Shown: positions 9,401 to 16,970 of the stretch, piece by piece
Layout of the letters: each line of letters opens with the position of its first letter
Numbering within the stretch: position 1 is the stretch's first letter
From: JAAYZK01 sp964535025
GTDB taxonomy: Bacteria; Planctomycetota; Phycisphaerae; SM23-33; FEN-1343
DNA: 27,210 nt
Reading direction: 5' to 3'
Assembly: GCA_964535025.1 (NCBI GenBank)
Contig: CAZHRW010000051.1
Location: 1 to 27,210 of the forward strand
Position numbers and translations under genes: made by a program
Notes under the pieces: model-generated
The model's database searches: none
What the model saw: the letters and a program-made list of their open reading frames with translations, nothing else
Told to the model about the DNA's origin: nothing

Positions 9401-11797
9401 GACACGGAAGCGAATGTCTGGGCCCGCCGTTTCACGGACACCATGAGCCCCGCCGGGCCCATCCTGTCCGTCGGTTCGACCGGCGCGGTCGGCGTCTCGG
9501 CGGCGATGGATGCCGACGGCGACTTCCTGATCACCTCCACCGAGGGCGATCCAGGGATGATGACCTACGGCGGCGACGTCCTGGCGCACCGCTTCAGCGC
9601 CGCCGGCGCCGTCGTCGGCACGTCCATCCTCCTGGGCGGGCCTCGGTCCGTCGGCCGGGCCGATATCGCTGCGACACCCGATGGCGGCTTCATCTTGACG
9701 GGGATAGCCCCTGGCGATGATCCCGGAGCCGGGTCGGACAGTTATGAACTCCTCGCCCAGCGGTACACCGCGCTGGGCACGCCGATCGGCCCGGTGATCC
9801 AGGTTGCCCCGGCCGTCGCCGGCCAGGCGGTGGACTCGCCGGCCGTGGCGGTGGACGACGACGGGGACTTCGTGATCGTGTGGCAGTCGGGCACAGGCGA
9901 GTATTATGGAGGCGAGCTTATCACCGCTCGGCTGTTCAACGCCGACGGCAGCGCCCGCGGCATGGCCTTCCAACTCGCCGGTGGCGACGGCATGGAAGTC
10001 TCCGACCCACGCGTGGAGATGGATGCCGATGGCGATTTCATTGTCCTGTGGGACCAGTACGCCTACATGGGCGGCGGCAGCGCCATGCAGCGCTTCGACG
10101 CCCAGGGCAGCCCGCTCGGACCGGCGATCGGGTCCGACACCGTCTACGCCATGGCCGTGACCTCCGACGGAGGGCTCATGACCCTCACCGCGGGTAACAT
10201 CGATACACTGCAGGCCCGGTGGTACGATCCGCTGGGCAATCCGGCCGGCTGGGCTCCGCTGGGCCGGTTTATCGGCGAAGCCTGGAACACGGAGGTGCAA
10301 CTGGCGCTGGACCCCGACGGCAACTTCGCCGTCCTCCAGTACGCCCGCGACATGTATTACGAGGATGCGACTGCCCCTGTCCTCCAGCGCTATGACGCCC
10401 AGGGCCGCCCGACGCAGGCGCCCGTTGTGCTGGACGACGTCGTGGCCGACTACGATACGTTCCGCATCGCCATGGATACCGACGGCGATCTGATCGTGCT
10501 CGGCTCGGACGATCCCGACGGCGACAGCTACGGCGACGACGGCGGCGATGGGATCATCCCCATCTACGTCTACCCGGCCGCCGGCGCCGACGTCGACCCG
10601 GCCTTCCGCCTGGGCGCTATGCCCGTCGCCGCCCGTACGACCAACGTCGCCGCGGCCGCCGATGCCGACGGCGACCACGTCGTCGTCTGGCAGGACTATG
10701 ACATGGCCGCCATGGGCGGCGTGGTGCTCGCCCAGCGGTTCACCGCCGCCGGGCTGCCGGTCGGACCGACGCTGGAAGTGGCGTGGGCGGACAGCATGGG
10801 AAGCCCCGATCCGGCCGTGGCGATGGACGCCGACGGGGACTTCGCCGTCTTCTGGCGGGACTACGACGGCTACGCCATGACGTCCTCGCTGCAGGGCAGG
10901 TTCTACACCGCCGACGGCCAGGTCGGCGATCCCGTGGAACTGGTCCCCCATGAGACGGACACGCAGGTGTCGAGCCCCGCCGCCGCCATGGACGCCAACG
11001 GGAACTTCGTTCTGGCGTGGGCCCAGTGGGACGAGATGGCCATGGGCCCCGTGTCGGTCATGGCCGGCATCTTCGACGCCGGCGGCGCGGCGAGCGGGCA
11101 GGCGTTCGGTGTGGCCGAGATCGACGATGCCTCGATGACGGGCGTCGACGTTGGCGTGGGCATGGATGCCGATGGCGACTTCATCGTCCTCTGGCAAGGC
11201 GGCTACGACCCGTCCGGCATGTACTTGCAGGAAGGCTACGGCACTCTCTACGATGCCGTCGGAGGGGTCGCCGAGGCGGAGATCCCGCTGACGCCTCCCG
11301 CTGCCTCGGCGCCGTCGGTCGCCATGGACGCCAACGGCGACTTCGCCGTCGCGTGGAGCGAGTATGACGGGGACGACATGGCCTGGAACCTCGTCGTTCA
11401 GAAGTTTGACGGCCCCGGCCCCGACGCCGTCCCCGGCGACGCCGACCTGGACGGGGACGTGGACCTCGACGACTTCGCCATCCTGAAGGTCAGCTTCGGC
11501 CAGAACCCGCTGACGGACGGCCGCGCCGACTTCGACCGGGACGGGGACGTCGACCTCGACGACTTCGCCCTGCTCAAGAACAACTTCGGCACGGCGGCGC
11601 CGGCGCCCGTGGAGGGATCCGTCGACCTGCGGACCAGCGCCGATGCGACGCCGGCCGCCAGGCGGATGGACGCCCTGGCCGCGACGGTCCACCGCCGCCG
11701 GCGCCGCAGGGGCACGGAACGTCGCCTCCGTCCCCGCAGTCGGCCGGCCGTCGACGTGGTTGACGCGCTGGCGACCTCGCCGCTGCTGCGGTCGTAA
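6407..11797 (+). CDS. Giant LEPR-motif repeat protein with C-terminal dockerin
   Basis: This protein has 1,796 residues. The ATG at 6407 is chosen because GGGGAGGA lies about 10 bases upstream; an open extension to 6269 is Arg-rich and overlaps the previous gene. There is no classical signal peptide. Residues 27-35 read LEQRLMLDG, like the planctomycete LEPR-XLL motif found near the N-termini of large exported proteins. About 30 repeats of roughly 57 residues follow, each with a core AVAMDADGDFVVAWSxYD and usually AQRFDAxGxPxG. The DxDGD loops suggest Ca binding and a beta-propeller or beta-solenoid fold (inference). A complete dockerin type I follows near residues 1670-1730, with two DxDxDGDVDLDDFA(I/L)LK loops. 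About 60 further residues are Ala/Arg-rich and end in VDALATSPLLRS. A surface or extracellular structural role is likely. The URO-D gene starts 11 bases after the stop. Confidence 0.9.
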   Translation: MGYDLHHHGRDDRAIHGAEVPTDLETLEQRLMLDGVVPYGPQLPVTGPSGSAMDSAVAMDADGQFRVIWGDSDNYGTYQAGVFERLFGWSDGIDDPVHQLVGPVEDTGYHDGLSGLDLAADGDGDFVVVWTEASHGYDPSGLDIMAQRFDASGTALTPAFTVGEGQDAAVAMADTGEFVVAWSAYDDDPAGVRARFYDAEGTPTSAELQLMDRSVEGVSVAMANDGDLVLGWTELGSYGSDATMYYRMFDAAGVPTIADQVLGSFDSTDTVPAPLVAADAVGNALVVWPGGGDGMGGATKVYGRFVDAAGRSVLPPVVLVSEPGAGVSDVDVAMDAAGGFVVSWNSYDAYAMSTRLVAQRFEPTGVEAGPRLEIAGRNVGDAEVALDADGDLVAIWGRGMYNAGVNVRFFDAADNPTGPTGRLIHESTSIGMSYPAVAADADGDFVATWRQYDANTMRHAVWAQRFAADGSPHGARFLVGVPDGYSYLNATPAVAVDADGDFLIVWDNGYNSMYGTYDSIVGRFFDADGYALGEEVTFAGDRAEMTVSTPAVAMDDAGNFVVAWSAYDGPTANGSLIAQRFDATGMPVGDPIEVAEAYMTTLPAPAVGMDADGDFLVARPVGDAMDGVSQVVGHFYDAAGAAVGEPVMLVDHDGMDNVAVAMDAAGAFILTWSDGDPYGGTYDDDDGPGIIAQRFDATGQAAGPLLAVSDDYGHPAVGMDADGDAVIVWTESYAHELMARALPAGDFRGLMGLQTNMIHGAASDARVAMDADGDYVMVWSRYDMMYGTDVWAQLFDADGTPRGEPLEIATMSGEDSYALAMDADGDFMIVTAMAIDPGNPDSTDVIQALFFDAAGTLVDQRMPLITPGTAVDDVAVATDDQGGYVVAWSAPAGAYDGGTLYGQRFNAAGPVGWTFEVASSSDLTGDVAVAMDATGDATVIWATGSYAGDATIMARQYPAAGQAGAAGAIAMTDSQVLDTAIAMDATGNAVVTWNQYADDTEANVWARRFTDTMSPAGPILSVGSTGAVGVSAAMDADGDFLITSTEGDPGMMTYGGDVLAHRFSAAGAVVGTSILLGGPRSVGRADIAATPDGGFILTGIAPGDDPGAGSDSYELLAQRYTALGTPIGPVIQVAPAVAGQAVDSPAVAVDDDGDFVIVWQSGTGEYYGGELITARLFNADGSARGMAFQLAGGDGMEVSDPRVEMDADGDFIVLWDQYAYMGGGSAMQRFDAQGSPLGPAIGSDTVYAMAVTSDGGLMTLTAGNIDTLQARWYDPLGNPAGWAPLGRFIGEAWNTEVQLALDPDGNFAVLQYARDMYYEDATAPVLQRYDAQGRPTQAPVVLDDVVADYDTFRIAMDTDGDLIVLGSDDPDGDSYGDDGGDGIIPIYVYPAAGADVDPAFRLGAMPVAARTTNVAAAADADGDHVVVWQDYDMAAMGGVVLAQRFTAAGLPVGPTLEVAWADSMGSPDPAVAMDADGDFAVFWRDYDGYAMTSSLQGRFYTADGQVGDPVELVPHETDTQVSSPAAAMDANGNFVLAWAQWDEMAMGPVSVMAGIFDAGGAASGQAFGVAEIDDASMTGVDVGVGMDADGDFIVLWQGGYDPSGMYLQEGYGTLYDAVGGVAEAEIPLTPPAASAPSVAMDANGDFAVAWSEYDGDDMAWNLVVQKFDGPGPDAVPGDADLDGDVDLDDFAILKVSFGQNPLTDGRADFDRDGDVDLDDFALLKNNFGTAAPAPVEGSVDLRTSADATPAARRMDALAATVHRRRRRRGTERRLRPRSRPAVDVVDALATSPLLRS

Positions 11798-11808
11798 GAG
11801 AGTCGTCT

Positions 11809-12879
11809 ATGAACAGTCGCCGGCGGGTTCTGACGGCGTTCGGCCGCGGCGAGCCCGATCGCGTGCCGATCAACTACCTGGCCAACCCGGGCATCGATCG
11901 GCGGCTCAAGGCCCATTTCGGCCTGGCCGCCGACGACGCCGAGGGCTTGCGGCGGGCGCTGGGGGTGGACTTTCGCGGCGTGGGGGCACCGTACGTGGGG
12001 CCGCGCCTGCATTCCGAACGGCCTGACCGGCGCGTGGACGGGCAGTGGGGGCGGGTGACGCGGTGGATCGAGCACGGCGCCGGGGGGTACTGGGATTTCT
12101 GCGACTTCCCCCTGCGCGACGCCGACGTCGAGGCGGTCGCCGCCTGGCCGATGCCATCGCCGGACGATTACGAGTACGGCAACGTCGCCGGGCGCTGCCG
12201 CGCGATGGGCGACTGCGCGGTGTTCGTCGGCAATGCCGGCGTGCCCGACGTGATCAACGGCACCGGCATGCTCCGCGGGATGGAGCAGGTGCTGGTGGAT
12301 CTGCTGACGGGCGATCCGGCGGGATTGCTGCTGATCGATCGGCGGCTGGAGGTCCAGTTGGAGGTCCTCCGTCGCACGGTGGAAGCCGCCCGGGGCGGCG
12401 TGAGCTTCATGTGGCTGGGCGAGGACCTTGGCACGCAGATCGGCCCGTTGATCAGCCCGCAGGTTTTCCGCGACCAAATCCGCCCACGACACCAGCGGTT
12501 CATCGACCTGGCCAAGGCCTGGGACCTGCCGGTCATGATCCACTCGTGCGGCTCGAGCAGTTGGGCCTTCGACGACTTCATCGCCATGGGCATCGACGTC
12601 GTCGACACCCTCCAGCCCGAGGCGAAGGCCATGGCGCCGGCGTATCTCAAGCAGCGCTACGGCGACCGCCTGGCCTTTCACGGCTGCATCTCCACCGCCG
12701 GGCCGGTCGCCTTCGGCGCCGTCGCCGACACCGTCGCCGACGTCCGCGACACGCTGGAGATCATGATGCCCGGCGGCGGGTACTGCTTCTCGCCTACGCA
12801 CGCCCTGCAGGACAATTCGCCGACGGAAAACGTCGTCGCAATGTACGAGGCCGCCGCGCAGTATGGGCGGTACGCCTGA
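11809..12879 (+). CDS. Uroporphyrinogen decarboxylase (URO-D) superfamily protein
   Basis: This is a 356-residue soluble protein that starts MNSRRRVLTAFGRGEPDRVP, the usual opening of URO-D-superfamily proteins outside the haem pathway. Further support comes from GEDLGTQIGPLISPQVF (about 204-220), the HSCG motif (245-248), which in the MtaA/methyltransferase branch helps bind zinc, and FHGCIST (290-296). The true HemE N-terminal substrate motif is not evident, so a role in corrinoid methyl transfer or another decarboxylation is more likely than haem synthesis. The substrate cannot be told from sequence. The gene begins 11 bases after the giant repeat gene, with GAGAG upstream of the ATG, so it may be cotranscribed. 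It converges with the next gene, leaving only 3 bases between stop codons. Confidence 0.85.
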   Translation: MNSRRRVLTAFGRGEPDRVPINYLANPGIDRRLKAHFGLAADDAEGLRRALGVDFRGVGAPYVGPRLHSERPDRRVDGQWGRVTRWIEHGAGGYWDFCDFPLRDADVEAVAAWPMPSPDDYEYGNVAGRCRAMGDCAVFVGNAGVPDVINGTGMLRGMEQVLVDLLTGDPAGLLLIDRRLEVQLEVLRRTVEAARGGVSFMWLGEDLGTQIGPLISPQVFRDQIRPRHQRFIDLAKAWDLPVMIHSCGSSSWAFDDFIAMGIDVVDTLQPEAKAMAPAYLKQRYGDRLAFHGCISTAGPVAFGAVADTVADVRDTLEIMMPGGGYCFSPTHALQDNSPTENVVAMYEAAAQYGRYA

Positions 12880-12882
12880 TCG

Positions 12883-13617
12883 TTATCCGTCGTTCGTTCC
12901 GGTGGGGCGGCCGGCGGGGGCCTGCGATGAGGGCTTGCCGGCCGGCGCACCTTCGGCCGCCTGTTTGCCGGTGGCCTTGGGTTTCTTGCCCGTCCAGACA
13001 TACTGGACGATGATGCCGAGGACCATCACGGCCAGGATGATCAGCCCCTGCGTCATCAGAGCACGCGAGGCGGGTTCCACGTGGTCGGGGCCCTCGAAAA
13101 GCTGGGCATGGAACGAGGGCTTGTCGAGCAACGTGTAGATGCCGCCGACGATCATGGTGGCGCCGGTGAATGACGTGCCGCAGATCAGGAAGAACTTCTG
13201 CAGCAGCAGCGCTACCACGCCGCACGCCAGGGCCGCGATGATCGCGATGCCGGGTTCTTCGGTACCGGTCGACTGCATCAGGTAGGCGTAAGCCAGGCCG
13301 CCGCCCAGCAGACCTCCCAGGATGAAGACGCCCACGAAATAGAGCACGTAAAGCAGGACGGCCCCCAGTGCGGCCCCGACGACGGCGCCGACGATCGCGC
13401 CGGTCGACTCGGCGCAAGCATACCCCCCGGCGGCGCCGAAGAGCAGCCCCAGCAGGCCGCCCAGAATGGCGAGCATGATCTTGAAGATCCTGTAACCCAG
13501 CGTGAGGTAGAGCAGGCCGACCACCACGCCGATCCCCGCGAAAAGCATTTGCAGCGATTCGACCCGGCTTGCGAGATCCTCGGGAAGCTCCACCGCGGTC
13601 AGCGAAAAACCGATCAT
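12883..13617 (-). CDS. Polytopic membrane protein, TMEM198/DUF4203-like
   Basis: This is a 244-residue integral membrane protein. The ATG at 13617 is chosen because GGAG lies 8 bases upstream; the open reading upstream is basic and not membrane-like. There are about seven hydrophobic segments: 26-42, 45-67, 73-90, 92-113, 123-140, 143-163 and 188-208. They are rich in Gly pairs (GGLLGLLFGAAGG, GAVVGAALGAVLLY, LGGLLGGGLAY), as in the TM198-like (DUF4203) fold. The N-terminus is short. The C-terminal 35 residues are a basic, Pro/Ala/Gly-rich cytoplasmic tail (TGKKPKATGKQ...). The role in bacteria is unknown. Its stop is 3 bases from the end of the URO-D gene on the other strand. It is transcribed divergently from the ceramidase-like gene, with 290 bases between the starts. 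Confidence 0.8.
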   Translation of the reverse strand: MIGFSLTAVELPEDLASRVESLQMLFAGIGVVVGLLYLTLGYRIFKIMLAILGGLLGLLFGAAGGYACAESTGAIVGAVVGAALGAVLLYVLYFVGVFILGGLLGGGLAYAYLMQSTGTEEPGIAIIAALACGVVALLLQKFFLICGTSFTGATMIVGGIYTLLDKPSFHAQLFEGPDHVEPASRALMTQGLIILAVMVLGIIVQYVWTGKKPKATGKQAAEGAPAGKPSSQAPAGRPTGTNDG

Positions 13618-13701
13618 GTGCTTACTCCATGATGTGAAAACCGTCCCAATGTGCGTTCGTCGCCGCATGGCGGCCGAAGATGTCGATGACCGAATCGTCC
13701 G

Positions 13702-13730
13702 CTTATACAGCAGGTTGGGGCAATCGTCCA
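13702..13730 (-). promoter_or_regulatory. Candidate promoter for the TMEM198-like gene
   Basis: On the minus strand TGGACG (plus 13725-13730) is followed by a 17-base spacer and TATAAG (plus 13702-13707). That is four of six and five of six matches to the sigma-70 boxes. It predicts a leader of about 80 bases before the ATG at 13617. Chance matches are possible. Confidence 0.35.
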
Positions 13731-13806
13731 GGTCGTCCTCGGTCGTCACGGCCCCCCGTCGAGGCGAGCGGGCCACGTGCCTCGGGGTACGGCTGCATCT
13801 TGCGGC

Positions 13807-13836
13807 TTGACGGCCCGCCCCCGCGACGGGCACAAT
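13807..13836 (+). promoter_or_regulatory. Candidate promoter for the ceramidase-like gene
   Basis: TTGACG (13807-13812) is followed by an 18-base spacer and CACAAT (13831-13836), five of six and four of six matches to the sigma-70 boxes. It lies about 70 bases upstream of the ATG at 13908. Confidence 0.35.
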
Positions 13837-13876
13837 CATGCCCGGACGACAGGGAGGGAAAGGATACAGCGGTGGC

Positions 13877-13890
13877 CAAACCGTGGTTTG
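13877..13890. promoter_or_regulatory. 14-bp palindrome upstream of the ceramidase-like gene, possible operator
   Basis: CAAACCGTGGTTTG has perfect 6-bp arms around GT and ends 17 bases before the ATG at 13908, downstream of the candidate promoter. Size and place fit a small operator or a short leader hairpin. Confidence 0.3.
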
Positions 13891-13907
13891 TCGAAGCGAG
13901 GTGAACG

Positions 13908-15119
13908 ATGAACGAGACCGGTTATGACATTGGCACGGCGGCGACGGACATCACGCCGCCGCTGGGCGTCCGGCTGGCCGGGTACGGCACGCGGCCGCGG
14001 GTCGCCGACGGCGTGGGCCATCGCCTGCGGGCCGAGGCGCTGGTCTGCAAGGGCGGTGACGGCGGCTGGGCGGTGGTGACCAGCGACCTGATCGGCTATC
14101 CGCGCGACCTTGTGACGGCCGTCCGCGAGCGTGTGGCCGAGCGGACGGGTCTGCCGGCCGAGGCGGTGATGATCACCGCGACGCACACGCACAGCGGCCC
14201 GTCGGGCGTTCGCACTTACAGCGGCGGCGACGATTTGGCGCAGGTCGATCTCGACTATCGGCCGTGGCTGGAAGAACGGCTTGTTGAGCTCGTGGCCGCC
14301 GCCGACGCCGCCGCCGAGCCGGGGCGGTTCGAGGTCGCCTGGACCGATGCGCCGCCGCTGGCGTCGAACCGGCGGGTCGAGAGCAACGACGGGGTCTGGT
14401 CCAACGAGTGGCGCGACCCGGACGGCAAACACCCCGGCTACGTCGATCCGTCGGTGATGCTCGTGGGCGTCCGGCGCGAGGATGGGCGGCTGGCGGCCCT
14501 GCTGGTCAACTACGGCTGCCATCCGGTGACGCTGGGGCCGCGGAGCATCAAGATCTCCGCCGACTACCCCGGCTACCTCAAGGACCTCCTGGAGGCCCGC
14601 CACCGGGGCATGCTCGCGATGTTCGCCCTGGCCGGCGCCGGCAACGTCAATCCGCGGACCTGCATCCAGGTGGGCGCCCGCTACCCGCGGGCGATGGGCG
14701 AATCGCTGGGCGAGGCGGTGCTCGAGGCGATCGGCAGGCTTCATCCCCTCGCGCCCGGACCCGTGGCCGTCTGCAGCCGTCCGTGGCGACTGGTCACCAA
14801 CCGCGAATGGCGCGGCGTGCCCGACCGCCAAAAGGGCGAGACGATCGAGACCGAGGTGATGGCCCTCCGCGCCGGCGACCTGGCGCTGGTCAGCGTGCCC
14901 GGCGAACTGTTCAGCGAGTATGTCGCCCTGTTCCGCGAAGCCGCCCCGCTGCCTGAGACCGCCGTGATCTCCATCGCCAACGATTCGGTCGGCTATCTGC
15001 CCGTCGACGCAGCGCACGGCCAGGGCGGCCACGAGGTCAACCACGCCGCTACCACCGACCCGATCGAGGAAACCCTGCAGCAGCATGTCCGCGACGCGCT
15101 GCAAGGGTTGATGGGCTGA
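13908..15119 (+). CDS. Neutral/alkaline ceramidase-like hydrolase (N-terminal catalytic domain only)
   Basis: This is a 403-residue protein; the ATG at 13908 follows AGGTGA. The opening IGTAATDITPPLGVRLAGYG and ATHTHSGPSG (91-100) are hallmarks of the neutral ceramidase N-terminal domain. Candidate zinc-site residues by analogy with bacterial ceramidase are H93/H95, H205 in NYGCHPVTLGP, E333 in VPGELFSEY and Y363 in NDSVGYLP. The motif GAGNVNPR (243-250) is also present. True neutral ceramidases are about 650 residues with a C-terminal immunoglobulin-like domain, which is absent here. Short planctomycete homologues are common, and their natural amide substrates are not established. There is no signal peptide, so it would act in the cytoplasm unless the start is wrong. 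The downstream neighbours are an SGNH-hydrolase relic and a sulfatase. Confidence 0.85.
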   Translation: MNETGYDIGTAATDITPPLGVRLAGYGTRPRVADGVGHRLRAEALVCKGGDGGWAVVTSDLIGYPRDLVTAVRERVAERTGLPAEAVMITATHTHSGPSGVRTYSGGDDLAQVDLDYRPWLEERLVELVAAADAAAEPGRFEVAWTDAPPLASNRRVESNDGVWSNEWRDPDGKHPGYVDPSVMLVGVRREDGRLAALLVNYGCHPVTLGPRSIKISADYPGYLKDLLEARHRGMLAMFALAGAGNVNPRTCIQVGARYPRAMGESLGEAVLEAIGRLHPLAPGPVAVCSRPWRLVTNREWRGVPDRQKGETIETEVMALRAGDLALVSVPGELFSEYVALFREAAPLPETAVISIANDSVGYLPVDAAHGQGGHEVNHAATTDPIEETLQQHVRDALQGLMG

Positions 15120-15122
15120 CCC

Positions 15123-15263
15123 CTACGGCCCGGGCGGCTCGAAGAACCGCAGGATCGTGTCGGCGTAAACCGTCATGCCGAAGATGCCCGGGTGGTTGGA
15201 GCAGTTGTGCAGTTGGGAAAACGGCGGGACGCCTCGCCGGGCCAGGTCGGTCCAGGCCTGGGC
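15123..15263 (-). pseudogene. C-terminal relic of an SGNH/GDSL-type hydrolase
   Basis: The minus strand ends in about 46 codons reading WTDLARRGVPPFSQLHNCSNHPGIFGMTVYADTILRFF then EPPGP and stop. The NHPGIFGMTVYADTI block resembles the last conserved block of SGNH hydrolases, where the catalytic His sits in a D/N-x-x-H-P setting. No other SGNH block is found in any frame upstream. Its upstream sequence instead runs into the leader of the sulfatase gene on the other strand. This points to a gene cut down by deletion. A match this short could be chance, although its length and composition argue against that. Confidence 0.4.
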
Positions 15264-15390
15264 GCCCCTTTGCCTGCACGGAAATGAAGCCGCGACCGGG
15301 CCCTGTCGGCCGACCGGGGGCTTGACAACCGCTTGCGCGCGGATGTTCACTAGGCGACCTCAACTTCACACCCGTTCAGGAGACGGCCGG

Positions 15391-16794
15391 ATGAGCGATG
15401 CCGCGACGCGACCGAATATCGTGCTGATCAACTGCGACGACCTGGGCTACGGCGACCTGGGCTGTTACGGCTCGAAACACAACCGCACGCCCGCGCTGGA
15501 CCGCCTGGCCGCCGAGGGGATGCGGCTGACGGACTTCTACATGGCCTCCAGCGTCTGCTCGCCGTCCCGCGGGGCGATGATGACCGGCTGCTATCCCCCG
15601 CGGATCGGGTTCGACACGTTCAAGCCGACCTCCGGGGCGGGCACGCCGCGGAACGTCAACTCGTGGGTCCTGTTCCCCGGCTCGCCCGGCGGGCTGCACC
15701 CCGAGGAGATCACCGTCGCGCGGCTGCTGAAGGACCGGGGCTACGCCACGTGCCACATCGGCAAATGGCACTGCGGCGACCAGCCGCCGTTCCTGCCGAC
15801 CCGCCACGGGTTCGACCGCTACTTCGGTCTGCCGTTCAGCAACGACATGGGCATCCAGGCGCCCCACGACCAACACCCGCCGCTGCCCCTGCTCGACGGC
15901 GAGGAAGTCCTCGAACTGCAGCCCGACCAGCGGTCGCTGACGATCCGCTATGTCGAGCACAGCCTCCGCTTCCTCCGCGAGAACCGCGAGCGGCCGTTCT
16001 TCCTCTACCTGGCCCACATGCACGTCCACCTGCCGCACTACCCGCCGATCGAATTTGAGCGCCGCAGCGTCAACGGCCCCTATGGCGCGGCGGTCGAGTG
16101 CATCGACTGGTCGGTGGCGATGATCCTTCACGAGCTGGGACGGCTGGGCCTGGACGACAACACGCTGGTGGTCTTCACCAGCGACAACGGCAGTCGCGGC
16201 GACCGGGGCGGGAGCAACCGCCCGCTGCGGGGCATCAAGGGTCAGACGTGGGAGGGCGGCCAGCGGGTCCCGTGCATCGCGTGGTGGCCCGGGCGGATCC
16301 CCGCCGGGACCGAATGCCGCGAGGTCGTCACCGGCATGGACTTCCTGCCCACGTTCGCCGCCCTCGCCGGCGCGGCGGTGCCCGACGACCGGATCATCGA
16401 CGGCAAGGACGTCCGGCCCCTGCTGGAAGGCCGCGAGGGGGCGTCGTCCCCGCACGAGGCGTTCTTCTACTACCTGGCCGACCAACTCAACGCCGTCCGC
16501 AGCGGGCCCTGGAAGCTCCACGTCGCCCGCGACCGGCGACCCGTCCGCGAGTTGTACAACCTCCACGACGACCTCGGCGAGCGGAACAACGTCGCCGACG
16601 AGCACCCCGACGTCGTCGCGCGCCTGGAAGCGCTCGTCGACGCCTGCCGCGGCGATCTCGGCGACGCCAACACCGGCGCCCAAGGCGCCAACCGCCGCCC
16701 CGCCGGCCACGTCGAAAACGCCCGGCCCCTGGCGGCGCGGGAGGAGGATTACCCCTACATCGCGGCAATGTACGACCTGCCGGATATCGGGTGA
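15391..16794 (+). CDS. Type I sulfatase (formylglycine-dependent)
   Basis: This is a 467-residue protein; the ATG at 15391 has GGAG about 7 bases upstream. RPNIVLINCDDLGYGDLGCYG (D16, D17) binds the active-site calcium. CSPSR at 56-60 is the C-x-P-S-R signature whose Cys is oxidised to formylglycine. GKWHCGD (K125, H127), HMHVHLPH (about 209-216), FTSDNG (D265, N266) and K284 fill the other conserved sulfatase positions. The C-terminal part carries the usual LYNLHDDLGERNNVADEHP subdomain. It hydrolyses sulfate esters, but the substrate cannot be told. Most planctomycete sulfatases are exported, whereas I see no signal peptide here: the upstream in-frame codons are polar and basic. Formylglycine-generating enzyme is not in the window. 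Context (ceramidase-like gene, SGNH relic) suggests breakdown of a sulfated glycan or glycolipid (inference). Confidence 0.93.
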   Translation: MSDAATRPNIVLINCDDLGYGDLGCYGSKHNRTPALDRLAAEGMRLTDFYMASSVCSPSRGAMMTGCYPPRIGFDTFKPTSGAGTPRNVNSWVLFPGSPGGLHPEEITVARLLKDRGYATCHIGKWHCGDQPPFLPTRHGFDRYFGLPFSNDMGIQAPHDQHPPLPLLDGEEVLELQPDQRSLTIRYVEHSLRFLRENRERPFFLYLAHMHVHLPHYPPIEFERRSVNGPYGAAVECIDWSVAMILHELGRLGLDDNTLVVFTSDNGSRGDRGGSNRPLRGIKGQTWEGGQRVPCIAWWPGRIPAGTECREVVTGMDFLPTFAALAGAAVPDDRIIDGKDVRPLLEGREGASSPHEAFFYYLADQLNAVRSGPWKLHVARDRRPVRELYNLHDDLGERNNVADEHPDVVARLEALVDACRGDLGDANTGAQGANRRPAGHVENARPLAAREEDYPYIAAMYDLPDIG

Positions 16795-16860
16795 CGTTGA
16801 TTTGGGATCTGGCACTTGGAATAGGACATTAACGGTTGCGATCTGAGCTAAGCGCTCAAT

Positions 16861-16930
16861 CAGAGATTTAGATTTGAGATCTGAGATTTGAGATCCGAGA
16901 TTTGAACTCTGGGATTAGAGATCTGAGATC
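16861..16930. repeat. Tandem heptamer array, consensus TGAGATY, ten units
   Basis: Ten consecutive 7-bp units run without a phase break: CAGAGAT, TTAGATT, TGAGATC, TGAGATT, TGAGATC, CGAGATT, TGAACTC, TGGGATT, AGAGATC, TGAGATC. The array is AT-rich in a GC-rich setting and lies between the sulfatase stop and the end of the convergent 199-residue gene. Confidence 0.85.
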
Positions 16931-16970
16931 GGATTCCAGCGCTCCACCCCGCGCTTGCCGGGGAGCATCC

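Noticed and set aside
6329..11692. A 1,787-codon open frame on the minus strand, opposite the giant repeat gene
   Set aside because: Its translation is Val/Gly/His/Asp/Arg-rich with no domain. It arises because strong third-position GC in the real gene removes antisense stop codons. The plus strand has the LEPR motif, repeats and dockerin.
11809..12879. HemE (haem-pathway uroporphyrinogen decarboxylase) as the identity of the URO-D gene
   Set aside because: The HSCG motif and missing HemE N-terminal signature fit the methyltransferase-like branch better.
13836..16815. Long minus-strand frames opposite the ceramidase-like and sulfatase genes
   Set aside because: They are codon-bias shadows without motifs. 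The plus strand has complete enzyme families.
16937..16968. A GC-rich hairpin just past the end of the 199-residue gene (GCTCC...GGAGC with CCCCG/CGGGG)
   Set aside because: It has a bulged stem and no T-run in the direction of transcription, so I did not call it an intrinsic terminator.
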